A stretch of DNA of 64,000 nucleotides from Allomuricauda sp. (GCA_017795045.1 CP051244.1:2665929-2729928), one strand, 5' to 3'. Positions 16,113 to 24,535 are shown, counted from the first letter of the stretch. Made by a program: numbers and translations. Notes: a model not told the origin generated them from the sequence alone.

Positions 16113-17714
16113 TCAATTACAGCTAATGGGAGCCAAAGTGATTTGCAGCAATAGGTTGTTGGTCACCTCAAAGCACTTCTGACTACTCAGATAACCATAG
16201 GATCTTGGACTGCCCAATTGTCTCCATACAAAAGCATCCTGAAACTGGAACTCCACCTCTACATCATGTGAACCATCTGGTGGACTCTTCACGGAACGCT
16301 GACCATTGTTTACGGTATAATACCCTCCAATAACCGTATTGTTGGTCCCTGCTGTCTTATAGACAAATCGGTAACGGACATCAAAAATGGAATTATTGTC
16401 CACATCCACACTGGCATGGTCATACTTAAAAGTTTGGCAGCTTTCCACCCTATAATCTGTGGTATAACCCATTTTAGCCAGCGAATTATCCTTAAGATAC
16501 CGAATGGTGTACGCGATGGGCACCCCAGGATTATCTCGACTGTAAACGGCATTCTCCCCAGTAATTACACTATTGAGTGACCCAAAACCGGAGTCGATAT
16601 CCGCTAAATTAATGGCCTCGGAAGCTGCCTCGGCGTTTCCGCCGATGGTCACCACCGTAACACTGGAGGTTTTCAATATCTCATCATACGTGGAATTTAC
16701 CGTCCCTACGCCACTTACGCCCCCTGCATATTCCAACACGGCATCCAGTTCAATGGAGGTATCCGTATTGGTGGTTTCCATGCGCACCATAATGATACGG
16801 CCGTAGGACACGGAACTCACATAAGCTGGTGGGGTATCGGAACCAATGGCGGCATCAACCTGTGCCTGGGTCACCGAAGCATCAAAAACACTGCCGGGCG
16901 AACTTGGGGTATCCATGGTCACCGTATAAAAAACCTGCTTGAACACCACCCCGGCATAACGCTTTTCAGTTGTGCTCTCATAATCGAACTGGGAAGCCAA
17001 AGACCCTGTGGCCCATTCCAAATTCAATCCCACATCCATGCTGAATTGTTTAGAGGAATACGATTCCGAAGCTTGATAGGATGAATTGGATGCATTCACA
17101 TAACCATCCTGATAGGCGTTGGCATTCCACCACTCCAAGGCATCATCTATACCGGATTGCACGGAAGAATTGGTGGGATTGTCCACCACAATATTGCCTT
17201 GGGCTCCTATCCCGGGGAGATCCAAACGAAGGGTCACCGGGGCACGGTCCAATGCCAAGGGGTCGGGAGCACCGTCCAGCATTCCGGCATTGCCTATGAC
17301 CAAGGCCCCAGGATAGACCACACCATTGGTAGGCCGCAAGATGGCTACATCGTCATAATTGGATTCCAAGCTATAGTCCATGGTCCTACACTCGAACAAT
17401 TGGCCCAAAGTGGGCCCTGTATTGGCTGTGTTGTCTGAATTCATGGTTCTTTCGGCGGCGGCTCCTCCCGTATCCTGTACATTCAAGAGCTCATCAGAGT
17501 TGTAGGTGAGGCTGGCAATGGAAGAGTTGATGTCTTCGAGATTGTTGTTCTCCTCACCTCCTCCGTTTTCACCGCCATTCTCGCCCCCATTTCCCCCGCC
17601 ATTTTCTACTGGCGGGTCGGTTGCGCTGTCTTTACTGCACGAAACAGCAATGCATAAAGTCATGGCCCAAATGAATAAGGAGCACACATTTAATTTTTTT
17701 ACAATGGTTTTCAT
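16113..17714 (-). CDS. cholesterol-dependent cytolysin-family lipoprotein
   Basis: 533 residues from the ATG at 17714; a further upstream in-frame ATG would put 26 residues before the signal. The lipobox is AVSC (Cys26), followed by a Gly/Asn/Glu-rich linker. The rest matches thiol-activated cytolysins: YPGALVIGNAGMLDGAPDPL, DRAPVTLRLDLPG, SSYQASESYSSKQFSMDVGL, FKQVFYTVTMDTPSSPGSVF, VSSVSYGRIIMVRMETT, VVTIGGNAEAASEAI and YSRDNPGVPIAYTIRYLKDN. The C-terminal domain 4 is present, but the tryptophan-rich undecapeptide (ECTGLAWEWWR) is not; the region reads QDAFVWRQLGSPRSYGY. It may therefore bind something other than cholesterol, like CDC-like proteins of Bacteroidota. The divergent neighbour is a TPR/LuxR-type regulator. 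Confidence 0.85.
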   Translation of the reverse strand: MKTIVKKLNVCSLFIWAMTLCIAVSCSKDSATDPPVENGGGNGGENGGENGGGEENNNLEDINSSIASLTYNSDELLNVQDTGGAAAERTMNSDNTANTGPTLGQLFECRTMDYSLESNYDDVAILRPTNGVVYPGALVIGNAGMLDGAPDPLALDRAPVTLRLDLPGIGAQGNIVVDNPTNSSVQSGIDDALEWWNANAYQDGYVNASNSSYQASESYSSKQFSMDVGLNLEWATGSLASQFDYESTTEKRYAGVVFKQVFYTVTMDTPSSPGSVFDASVTQAQVDAAIGSDTPPAYVSSVSYGRIIMVRMETTNTDTSIELDAVLEYAGGVSGVGTVNSTYDEILKTSSVTVVTIGGNAEAASEAINLADIDSGFGSLNSVITGENAVYSRDNPGVPIAYTIRYLKDNSLAKMGYTTDYRVESCQTFKYDHASVDVDNNSIFDVRYRFVYKTAGTNNTVIGGYYTVNNGQRSVKSPPDGSHDVEVEFQFQDAFVWRQLGSPRSYGYLSSQKCFEVTNNLLLQITLAPISCN

Positions 17715-18026
17715 AACGTATTGGTTTAATGGGTTCAACGCTGTCGAAATTAGACCCCAATCACCCACCGACCTATTTTTGGGCATGGACAAAGTATGGA
17801 CAGCTACCTAGGATTCCATCAAAACTAAGCATGGACAGCTCGTTTTTTAAGAATATGTTTTTTATTAAAAAAACCTTTCAAAATCAATACTTTACAGAGA
17901 TATACAACACAAATCAATCTGAAAATTTTATAGACTTTTCATGGACAAGTGAGTTTTTACATATGGAAACGAAAGTCTGGCCAATGGAATTAATCGGTAT
18001 CTTGGTAAAGCAATCAACCTTGAACC
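17715..18026. promoter_or_regulatory. divergent promoter region between cytolysin and TPR regulator genes
   Basis: These 312 bases hold no gene. On the minus strand CAAAACTA at 17820-17827 reads TAGTTTTG, a perfect TAnnTTTG box, giving a leader of about 100 bases to the cytolysin start. Short direct repeats of ATGGACA (near 17786, 17797, 17832 and 17941) lie in the gap and could be regulator sites. No clear plus-strand box was found. Confidence 0.4.
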
Positions 18027-19916
18027 ATGAAACGATATATTCCTCTCCTTGTCTGTTTTTTGATAACCCACTTTGATGGTTATGGGCAATATGATGCTAG
18101 TCCTCAGGTTATTGACAGCTTATTGAATGCCTTGCAAAAATCCCCGATTGATTCTTCCCGAACACCCATTTTGGTCGATCTATGGAGAGCACACATCAAC
18201 AGGGATATTGACAAAGCTTTCGGCTATGCTGACCAACTTATTGACTTGGGAAGGAAACTGGACAACGTTCCCATTCAACACACCGGGTACCAACGAATGG
18301 GGATTGCCTATTCCTATATAGATGACTATCCTTCTTCCAACACCTACTACCGGAAAGCCATTAAACTGAGTGAAAAAGCCCAAGAGTATAGCTCAACCGC
18401 CGCCATGCAAATCAACATAGCCATTAACCATTCCATTATGAGTCAGCATGACAGTACTTTGTTATATGCCAACAAGTCCATGGAGAATTTTGCAAAGAAG
18501 AACGATTCCACGGGAATTGCGGCCTGTTATAATGTTATTGCTGGAATGCATTTCTCCAAGGGTGCATATCGATTGTCCTTGGAAAACAATATTAAGGCCA
18601 TGGACATTTACGAACGGTATGACGACCGAAATAGTTTAAAAGATGCCATGCGAGGAATTTCCCGGAATTATTTGAAGATGCGCGATACCGCAAACGCCAT
18701 CAACTATCTGTTACAATTGGAACAAATGAACAGGCAAGACAACGATAAACATGGTATTATTGCCTCCCTTACCAATTTGGGCAATATATATCTGAATAAA
18801 AAGGATAGTCTGGAAACCGCCAAAAAACAATATGATGAAAGCTGGGAACTCTCCCAAAGCATGAAATTTCCATTGGGTCAGATAAACACATTATTTGGAT
18901 TGGGGAGATACTACCAACTAAAAAGCGAATTCCCTGAAGCCAAAACATACTTTAAGCGGTCACTTTTTCTGGCGGATTCAATAGGTCAAACAGGAAACGT
19001 GGTTGTCAACCAAATCCATTTGGCCGAAATTTCCACAGAAGAGAGTGCACTGGAAGAAGGAGCGTCATGGGCCCAAAAAGCCTTATCCCTGGCAACAGAA
19101 AACGAACTGTTGGAAAATCAGGCCAAGGCCTACCAACTTTTATCCGAAATAGCCAGTAAACAAAATAAGGAAGGTTTAGCTTTGACCTATTTTAAGGAAT
19201 ACAAAACCGTGAACGATAGCATTTACAATATTGAAAACGGCCAACGCCTTTCCGAACTCCAGACCATCTACGAAACCGAAAAAAAAGAAGCTGAGATTGC
19301 CCTACAGGAAGAAGAAATAAACACTTTGAATGCGCAGGCTGAGGTGGACCAACTCACCAAAGGACTCTACGCTGGGGGCATGGCCTCTGCCCTAGCCCTT
19401 TCAGGGCTGTTGGTCTTTGGGTTCCGGCAGCGAATGAAGAAAAACAAAGTGGAGCGCGAGAAGCAGGAGGAAATCTACCGACAGGAAATCGCCCACAAAA
19501 AGAAAGAGCTAACCAGCCAGACCCTGCATTTGGTGCAAAAGAACACCTTTATCCAAGAGTTGAAGGAAAATCTGGAAAACATTAAATCGTCCCCCGAAAA
19601 GTTCAAGACAGAGTTCCGCCGCATTGTAATGTTGTTGAGAAAGGAAAATGCCTCGGACAAGGACTGGGAAATCTTCAAGACCTATTTTGCCGAAGTGCAC
19701 AACGACTTTGACCAAAAACTCAAGACGCTCTATCCCGATATTTCGGAAAAGGAGATACGCTTGGCCGCCTTTTTGCGCATGAACCTTACTACCAAGGAAA
19801 TTGCTGCCACCCTCAACGTATTGCCGGACAGTATCCTAAAATCCAAATACCGTCTCAAAAAGAAATTAAGGCTTGACAAGGATACAGACTTAAATGATTT
19901 CTTGAACTCGCTTTAA
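18027..19916 (+). CDS. TPR-containing membrane-anchored regulator with C-terminal LuxR-like HTH
   Basis: 629 residues. A signal sequence (LLVCFLITHFDGYGQ) opens the protein. About residues 40-400 are TPR repeats, for example ALEEGASWAQKALSLATENE. A coiled coil precedes one transmembrane helix (YAGGMASALALSGLLVFGF, about 448-466). A second coiled coil and a C-terminal helix-turn-helix (EKEIRLAAFLRMNLTTKEIAATLNV) follow. This is the common Bacteroidota layout of a periplasmic TPR sensor with cytosolic DNA-binding end, lacking a kinase. Being divergent from the cytolysin gene, it is a candidate regulator of it. Confidence 0.85.
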   Translation: MKRYIPLLVCFLITHFDGYGQYDASPQVIDSLLNALQKSPIDSSRTPILVDLWRAHINRDIDKAFGYADQLIDLGRKLDNVPIQHTGYQRMGIAYSYIDDYPSSNTYYRKAIKLSEKAQEYSSTAAMQINIAINHSIMSQHDSTLLYANKSMENFAKKNDSTGIAACYNVIAGMHFSKGAYRLSLENNIKAMDIYERYDDRNSLKDAMRGISRNYLKMRDTANAINYLLQLEQMNRQDNDKHGIIASLTNLGNIYLNKKDSLETAKKQYDESWELSQSMKFPLGQINTLFGLGRYYQLKSEFPEAKTYFKRSLFLADSIGQTGNVVVNQIHLAEISTEESALEEGASWAQKALSLATENELLENQAKAYQLLSEIASKQNKEGLALTYFKEYKTVNDSIYNIENGQRLSELQTIYETEKKEAEIALQEEEINTLNAQAEVDQLTKGLYAGGMASALALSGLLVFGFRQRMKKNKVEREKQEEIYRQEIAHKKKELTSQTLHLVQKNTFIQELKENLENIKSSPEKFKTEFRRIVMLLRKENASDKDWEIFKTYFAEVHNDFDQKLKTLYPDISEKEIRLAAFLRMNLTTKEIAATLNVLPDSILKSKYRLKKKLRLDKDTDLNDFLNSL

Positions 19917-19930
19917 TTAGCTATCCAAAA

Positions 19931-20110
19931 TCATCCCATGCTATTGGGCCTGCTACTGCTGCCCGAACTGCCAGAGTCCGAAGACTGATCTTGTAGCATT
20001 TGGAAGGTGTCTTCAGTGTCTTTTAAGGAATCGGCGGTACAGGAAACCACAAACATGGATACCACAGCCAGAAGAAGTACGTACTTGAACTTAGAAATAA
20101 AAGTCATCAT
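19931..20110 (-). CDS. small lipoprotein
   Basis: 59 residues. The protein begins MMTFISKFKYVLLLAVVSMF, followed by VVSCTADS, a clean signal peptide and lipobox with Cys24. The mature part is only 35 residues, acidic then Ser/Gly-rich (SSDSGSSGSSSRPNSMG). I do not recognise it. It converges with the TPR regulator gene, 14 bases apart. The signal peptide makes it more than a chance frame; many flavobacteria carry such tiny lipoproteins of unknown role. Confidence 0.55.
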   Translation of the reverse strand: MMTFISKFKYVLLLAVVSMFVVSCTADSLKDTEDTFQMLQDQSSDSGSSGSSSRPNSMG

Positions 20111-20285
20111 AATTATGCTTGTTTTATGTTGAAATATAACACTTTACACAATAGGAAACAACTTCCAAACCACGCATCATATTCTTACAAAAAATTGAAG
20201 TTGGACCAAGAAAGACCACAAACTCAAGGACGAGGCATGCCTTCAAATCTACAGGTACTCACCTTAAGTAATGGAAAAATAACTC

Positions 20286-20318
20286 CTGCCCGAACATAAC
20301 TGTTGGTGATTCGGGCAG
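20286..20318. other. 9-base stem hairpin upstream of a membrane-protein gene
   Basis: CTGCCCGAA (20286-20294) pairs perfectly with TTCGGGCAG (20310-20318) around a 15-base loop. It lies 60 bases before the start at 20378. With no T tract on either side it is more likely a regulator site or mRNA structure than a terminator. Confidence 0.35.
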
Positions 20319-20377
20319 AATGTGCGAACTTGTCCATCTCCCCCGGTAGTCATTTCAGTATCAATTCATTGCAGGGT

Positions 20378-21082
20378 ATGAAAGCCTCGTCAGAAAATCA
20401 ATATTTTGCCTTTTCGGCCATTTGGTTTATCCTAATCGTGTTTTGGGGATTTGCGCCGTCCTTCTATCTCTCCAAATATTTTGACAACCCAGAGCCATTG
20501 CCCATTCATCTGGTGGTACATGGAATTTCATTTACTTTGTGGGTGTTGCTGTACGCCGTACAGGTGTTTTTGATTCGGGTTAAAAACTACAAAACACACA
20601 TGACCTTGGGTATACTCGGTGTAGTGATCATGGCTGCCATGGTACCCACGGGTCTTTTCCCGGTGGTCTACAAAGCCTATGCGGGGACCAATACGGTAGA
20701 TGCGGCCGGACACAATGTGTTTCGGTTACTTTCTGCATACCTCTTGTTTGTTCTGGCATTTGCCTACCGAAAAAAAGCTTTTTTACACAAGCGCCTGATG
20801 CTCGGCTGTATGGTAATGTGCACCAGCGCTGCGATTTTTAGGGCATCCTTTGACCTGCAAATGAATGAAAGTCAACTGTTCAACAAAGGGGTGCAGATGT
20901 TCCCTGCTTTGGTCTTGTTTGCTTTGGATTGGGCAAAGCGCAAGAAAGCGGTATGGGTGGATTTGGTTTCCCCCATACTTGTTTTGGGCATTTTCTTCTT
21001 GGCCGATTATTTCTGGTTGTCCCCCATCGGGGCCGGTTTTATGGATATCCTCGTTGCCATTTTTGTAAAACCCTTTCCGTAG
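20378..21082 (+). CDS. uncharacterised multi-pass membrane protein
   Basis: 234 residues from the ATG at 20378; a TTG frame start at 20303 would run through the upstream hairpin. About seven hydrophobic helices. Histidines sit near helix ends (PIHLVVHG, about residues 43-50, and THMTLGILG, about 78-86), and a further VDAAGHNVFRLL follows, reminiscent of DUF2306/cytochrome b561-like membrane proteins that use paired histidines. I do not assign a family. It stands alone; the dispersed repeat begins ten bases after its stop. Confidence 0.65.
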   Translation: MKASSENQYFAFSAIWFILIVFWGFAPSFYLSKYFDNPEPLPIHLVVHGISFTLWVLLYAVQVFLIRVKNYKTHMTLGILGVVIMAAMVPTGLFPVVYKAYAGTNTVDAAGHNVFRLLSAYLLFVLAFAYRKKAFLHKRLMLGCMVMCTSAAIFRASFDLQMNESQLFNKGVQMFPALVLFALDWAKRKKAVWVDLVSPILVLGIFFLADYFWLSPIGAGFMDILVAIFVKPFP

Positions 21083-21092
21083 GACTCCGAAC

Positions 21093-21352
21093 GTCATTTC
21101 GACAGAGTCCCGATGACTGTCGGGACGACGAAAAATCCCATTGATGTCCCAACTGCGCTCGACATGACAAATCCAATACAGTTCGTGAACATTGGTGCCA
21201 TTCGTGTCGGAATGCCAAAACACAAATAAGAAAACCTGGCTCCAAGTCATTTCGATATGAGGAGGGAAATGACGATTGAGAAATCCCAAAAAATAGATTT
21301 CCCATACTCCCTTAGCTCCCTCGCAAGCTCGGGACAGGAATTCGAAATGACC
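21093..21352. repeat. flavobacterial dispersed palindromic repeat, modules B then A
   Basis: Module B (21093-21169) includes the hairpin GTCCCGATGACTGTCGGGAC; module A (21246-21352) includes TCCCTCGCAAGCTCGGGACA. Both are close copies of the modules at 15791-15987, but their order is swapped and about 75 unrelated bases lie between them. Confidence 0.8.
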
Positions 21353-21382
21353 ACCAGCTTTCTAACTCCTGACTCCTATCCC

Positions 21383-21462
21383 CTAATCTGTTCCTGGCAC
21401 TCCCACAGCCCCTTGATGTTGAAAAGGGCATCCTTTTCGGCCTCATCCAAAGGTTCATGGGA
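21383..21462 (-). pseudogene. C-terminal fragment of the 93-residue CPHC gene
   Basis: Reading from 21462 down gives SHEPLDEAEKDALFNIKGLW then ECQEQIRG and a stop. This is a clear relative of the end of the protein encoded at 666-947 (SHELLDEAEKDALFSVKGLW, ECIARIKE). The upstream two thirds are missing; the homology jumps straight to the leader shared with copy A, a deletion of roughly 265 bases. The remaining codons differ mainly in third positions and conservative changes, so the copy is old or came from a different strain. Confidence 0.75.
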
Positions 21463-21481
21463 TACATTTTAAAAAGTTATG

Positions 21482-21658
21482 GGTTGATAACTCTTTGAAA
21501 TCGTTGGGGTTAAATAATTGGTTATAAGAAAGAAATGGGTGAAATTAGTGAGCCATGGTCTTAGTCATGTAGAAATAAAGAATGCATCATTATATCTGTT
21601 TTATGGCTGTATTGGGGTATATAGATGTATTTTATGCTTATATAAACAAGTTGGGGAC
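21482..21658 (+). repeat. duplicated leader, copy B, ending at a GTTGGGG core
   Basis: It matches 1038-1168, with about 45 extra bases near 21523-21570. The right end TATAAACAAG-TTGGGGACAA parallels TATAAACAAG-TTAGGCACAA of copy A. After this point the two loci carry different genes. Confidence 0.65.
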
Positions 21659-21668
21659 AATCTGAAAA

Positions 21669-22163
21669 ATGAAATACGCTTGGTTAATATGGATACTCAT
21701 TTTATTGTATGGTTTCACACCAGCGACAATCAATTCACTTTGGACGCGACCGACTGAAACTGACTTGATAATTACTGGACAAGAATGTGGTTGTCCATGT
21801 CCAGAAGCAAGAGTCGTAAAGGGTGAAATTGAGATTCCACAGTTTATTTTGGACAAACACCCTAAAATTCACAGACAAGAACTGACATTGACAGGAAATT
21901 CACCCTTTGACCCATACAACTACGAAATAGGACACTCTGAGATATTAATTGAAGGAGAAGTAGTCGGGATTGATACTATTCTGTGTTCACCGACCGACTG
22001 TGAAGTTGCCCCTAAATTTGAAGTTAAGAAATGGACATTAACCAGCTATTCAGCACGATTTTGGACTTGGAACAAAACAGCAGGAATTAGCTATCTACTT
22101 GGAATTCCAATTGGATTTTTAGGCCTTCTAGCAATGACAATCGTGCGAAAGAAAAAGAAATAA
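21669..22163 (+). CDS. uncharacterised membrane protein in a cassette-like unit
   Basis: 164 residues. A hydrophobic helix at residues 3-20, an outside domain of about 110 residues with six cysteines early and late (QECGCPCPEAR and CSPTDCEV), and a second helix (SYLLGIPIGFLGLLAMTIV) before a lysine-rich end. The layout suggests a periplasmic domain held by two membrane helices. I do not recognise a family. The ATG is 19 bases after the GTTGGGG core and the stop is 9 bases before the attC-like palindrome, so this is the cleanest single-gene cassette in the window. A/T-rich. Confidence 0.65.
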   Translation: MKYAWLIWILILLYGFTPATINSLWTRPTETDLIITGQECGCPCPEARVVKGEIEIPQFILDKHPKIHRQELTLTGNSPFDPYNYEIGHSEILIEGEVVGIDTILCSPTDCEVAPKFEVKKWTLTSYSARFWTWNKTAGISYLLGIPIGFLGLLAMTIVRKKKK

Positions 22164-22171
22164 AAGACTGT

Positions 22172-22304
22172 GCCCAACACCGGCTATAGCAAATGCGGGT
22201 TGACTGCTTAAAAAATGAAGATATTACAACCAAATAAATTTACGGTAGGCGGACAAGAAAGCGGTTTCAAAATCCTGCACTTGCCATAGCCAGGGCCGTT
22301 GGGC
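22172..22304 (+). repeat. attC-like site, 133 bases, with complementary cores
   Basis: GCCCAAC (22172-22178) fits RYYYAAC, and GTTGGGC (22298-22304) fits GTTRRRY and is its exact reverse complement. Inside, GGCTATAGCAAATGC (22182-22196) pairs with GCACTTGCCATAGCC (22277-22291) with single mismatches and an extra base. The loop is about 80 bases. Half-cores, inner arms, spacer bases and length all fit an integron attC site. Confidence 0.65.
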
Positions 22305-22351
22305 TTAATACAAAAACACTCCTTTATTTAACCCTTTATAAGGGAAATTTG

Positions 22352-22549
22352 TATTTTTGTACCCCAATACATTTTATGTTCAGTACAGCTGTAATATCAT
22401 ATTCGGATATTGTAAAATAGATAGTCAATTTTCTTTGACTATCTCCCTTCTTTTCCTCAGGTAACCATCTGAGGTAGTACCATCTATTTACATTTTGCAA
22501 ATAATCACAGGCATTGTGGGCGCTTTTGTATTTATATGAATATAAATAC
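22352..22549 (+). promoter_or_regulatory. structured leader of rsgA: promoter box and three palindromes
   Basis: TATTTTTG (22352-22359) fits the TAnnTTTG box. Downstream lie GATAGTCAA/TTGACTATC (22420-22428, 22435-22443), CCTCAG/CTGAGG (22455-22460, 22469-22474), and a perfect 10-base-arm palindrome GTATTTATAT/ATATAAATAC (22528-22549). If transcribed from the box, all three would fold in a leader of about 220 bases before the rsgA start at 22583. Confidence 0.45.
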
Positions 22550-22582
22550 CGTAGTGTTTGCAATGGTTTAAACACACAGAAT

Positions 22583-23650
22583 ATGAAATTGGAACATTTC
22601 GGATATAACAACAGCATAGAAAAACTAAGGATTCAACATAACCTTTTAGACTTTGGAATCGGAAGAATTATTGCAGAGCACAAGGAGAGGTATATGGTTA
22701 AAATGGAAAACGGCGAATTTGAGGCAGAAATCACAGGGAACCTACGATATACCGCAAATAGTCGTGAAGATTTTCCCGCTGTGGGCGATTGGGTCGCCAT
22801 TTCTGAATATGATGACCACAAAGTGCTCATACACGCTATTTTGCCCAGAAAAACCATCATTAAAAGACAGGCCGTTGGCAAAAAAGGGGAAAATCAGATC
22901 ATAGCAACCAATATTGACTTTGCTTTTATTGTACAGGCTGTGGACAGGGATTTTAATATCAATCGAATAGAAAGGTATCTGACCATTTGCAATGTATCGA
23001 ACGTACAACCGATCATCATTCTCAATAAGATTGACTTGATTTCCGAAACGGCTCTGACCGATTTGATATCAGAAGTTCAAGAAAGAGTGAAGCACGTACC
23101 CCTAATCGCCATAAGCAATACGTCCCAAAAAGGAATCGAGACAGTGAAAGGATATATCGTAAAGGGCAAAACGTACTGCTTGTTGGGCTCGTCAGGCGTT
23201 GGAAAATCAAGTCTTCTGAACAATCTTTCGGGCAAACAACTGATGAAAACCAATACGATTAGCACAAGCACGAACAAAGGACGGCACGTAACCACCCACC
23301 GGGAATTAATCGTTCTTGAAAATGGCGGGATTATCATTGACAATCCCGGTATACGGGAAGTGGGTATCACAGATTCAGTTGGGGGATTGGAGAAAACATT
23401 TGAAGAAATTGTTGAGCTATCCAAAAACTGCAAGTTTAAAGATTGTACCCATACCATAGAAATGGATTGTGCTGTTCTGTCTGCGGTTGAAAGTGGAAAG
23501 GTAGATAAATTGTTCTATGAAAATTACCTGAAAATGAAACGGGAAAAAGAACATTTTGAATCAACTGTAGCTGAAAAACGCAAAAAGGACAAGAATTTTG
23601 GAAAAATGGTCAAGCAGTTTAAAAATTTGAGAAAATCAAATAAGTACTAA
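22583..23650 (+). CDS. rsgA: ribosome small subunit-dependent GTPase RsgA
   Basis: 355 residues from the ATG at 22583; the frame is open to 22514 but that part overlaps the palindromic leader. The circularly permuted GTPase order is clear: G4 NKID (148-151), G1 GSSGVGKSS (202-210), G3 DNPG, preceded by an OB-fold. The C-terminal zinc site is CKFKDCTHTIEMDC. RsgA checks late 30S assembly and releases RbfA. It ends in a lysine-rich tail. Flavobacteria often carry two RsgA-like proteins; this may be the YloQ-type second copy. A strong terminator follows. Confidence 0.9.
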   Translation: MKLEHFGYNNSIEKLRIQHNLLDFGIGRIIAEHKERYMVKMENGEFEAEITGNLRYTANSREDFPAVGDWVAISEYDDHKVLIHAILPRKTIIKRQAVGKKGENQIIATNIDFAFIVQAVDRDFNINRIERYLTICNVSNVQPIIILNKIDLISETALTDLISEVQERVKHVPLIAISNTSQKGIETVKGYIVKGKTYCLLGSSGVGKSSLLNNLSGKQLMKTNTISTSTNKGRHVTTHRELIVLENGGIIIDNPGIREVGITDSVGGLEKTFEEIVELSKNCKFKDCTHTIEMDCAVLSAVESGKVDKLFYENYLKMKREKEHFESTVAEKRKKDKNFGKMVKQFKNLRKSNKY

Positions 23651-23670
23651 GCAAAAGAATATGTACAAGC

Positions 23671-23708
23671 AATAGCGGTTTGGGTGCCCATCCAAGCCGC
23701 TATTTCAT
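23671..23708 (+). terminator. intrinsic terminator of rsgA
   Basis: AATAGCGGTTTGG (23671-23683) pairs with CCAAGCCGCTATT (23692-23704), one G-U pair, loop of about eight bases, followed by a T-rich TTCATTTAATT. It lies 20 bases after the stop. Confidence 0.7.
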
Positions 23709-23730
23709 TTAATTAAAGTATTTTGGAGAC

Positions 23731-24426
23731 ATGGATTCCAAACTTCACCCCCTCCCGCAAGGTCATATCTTGTGGTCGTGTAAAAACAAAACCATACACA
23801 CCGTGAGGATACAGCACATTTTCATCTTAATTTCCATTCTACTTTTTGCCTGCGCGGGAATTGCACAATCCACAGGCACCTTTACCGACTCGCGCGATGG
23901 CCAGACCTATGCGACCATCAGCTTTAAAAACGCTTCTACGGGCACCACCTATACCTGGATGGCCCAAAACCTCAACTATAAGATGGCGGACAGTTACGCG
24001 TATGACGACCATGAGGACAACCGGAAAGAACTGGGCTTGCTCTACACTTGGGAAGCAGCAATAAAAGCCTGCCCCTGCGATTGGCATTTGGCAACGGATA
24101 CCGAATGGTCCCTACTGGTAGAGCAATTTGGCGGTATGGATAAGGCCGGTGAGGCCCTAAAAAGTACTAAGGGCTGGAAAGAAGATGGAAATGGCACCAA
24201 CAACAGTGGGTTCAATGCGCTTCCGGCGGGTATTCGCAGAAACAATGGTTATGACGTCTTGGGGTATTTTGCTTTCTGGTGGTCGTCCACTCCTGCCGGT
24301 GTAAATGGTAAAGTATGGGGATGGGACATCAGCTATGGTGGCCCTGACATGTCCATTAAATCCAAAGTGTTCCGGTACGATGTCAAAACCCTTGGTGGAC
24401 TCTCGGTGCGGTGCGTTCGGGATTGA
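23731..24426 (+). CDS. FISUMP-domain exported protein
   Basis: 231 residues. A hydrophobic segment (IFILISILLFACAGIAQ, about residues 31-47) acts as signal or anchor, so an internal start may be used. The rest is one FISUMP (Fibrobacter succinogenes major paralogous) domain: TFTDSRDGQTYATISF, TWMAQNLNYK, YTWEAAIKACPCDWHLATD, EWSLLVEQFGG, GFNALPAGIRR, WWSSTPA and LSVRCVRD. These are surface or secreted proteins of C-type lectin-like fold with unknown ligand. Stands alone after the rsgA terminator. Confidence 0.85.
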   Translation: MDSKLHPLPQGHILWSCKNKTIHTVRIQHIFILISILLFACAGIAQSTGTFTDSRDGQTYATISFKNASTGTTYTWMAQNLNYKMADSYAYDDHEDNRKELGLLYTWEAAIKACPCDWHLATDTEWSLLVEQFGGMDKAGEALKSTKGWKEDGNGTNNSGFNALPAGIRRNNGYDVLGYFAFWWSSTPAGVNGKVWGWDISYGGPDMSIKSKVFRYDVKTLGGLSVRCVRD

Positions 24427-24535
24427 CGTATTTGAGTTGTCCAATGAACATTCTAATAACAAAAGGTGGTATCTTATGGCCACCAACTTTTAGGGAAACA
24501 TGCTCCTAATCTGATATAACGAGTCGTTGTGCGCA

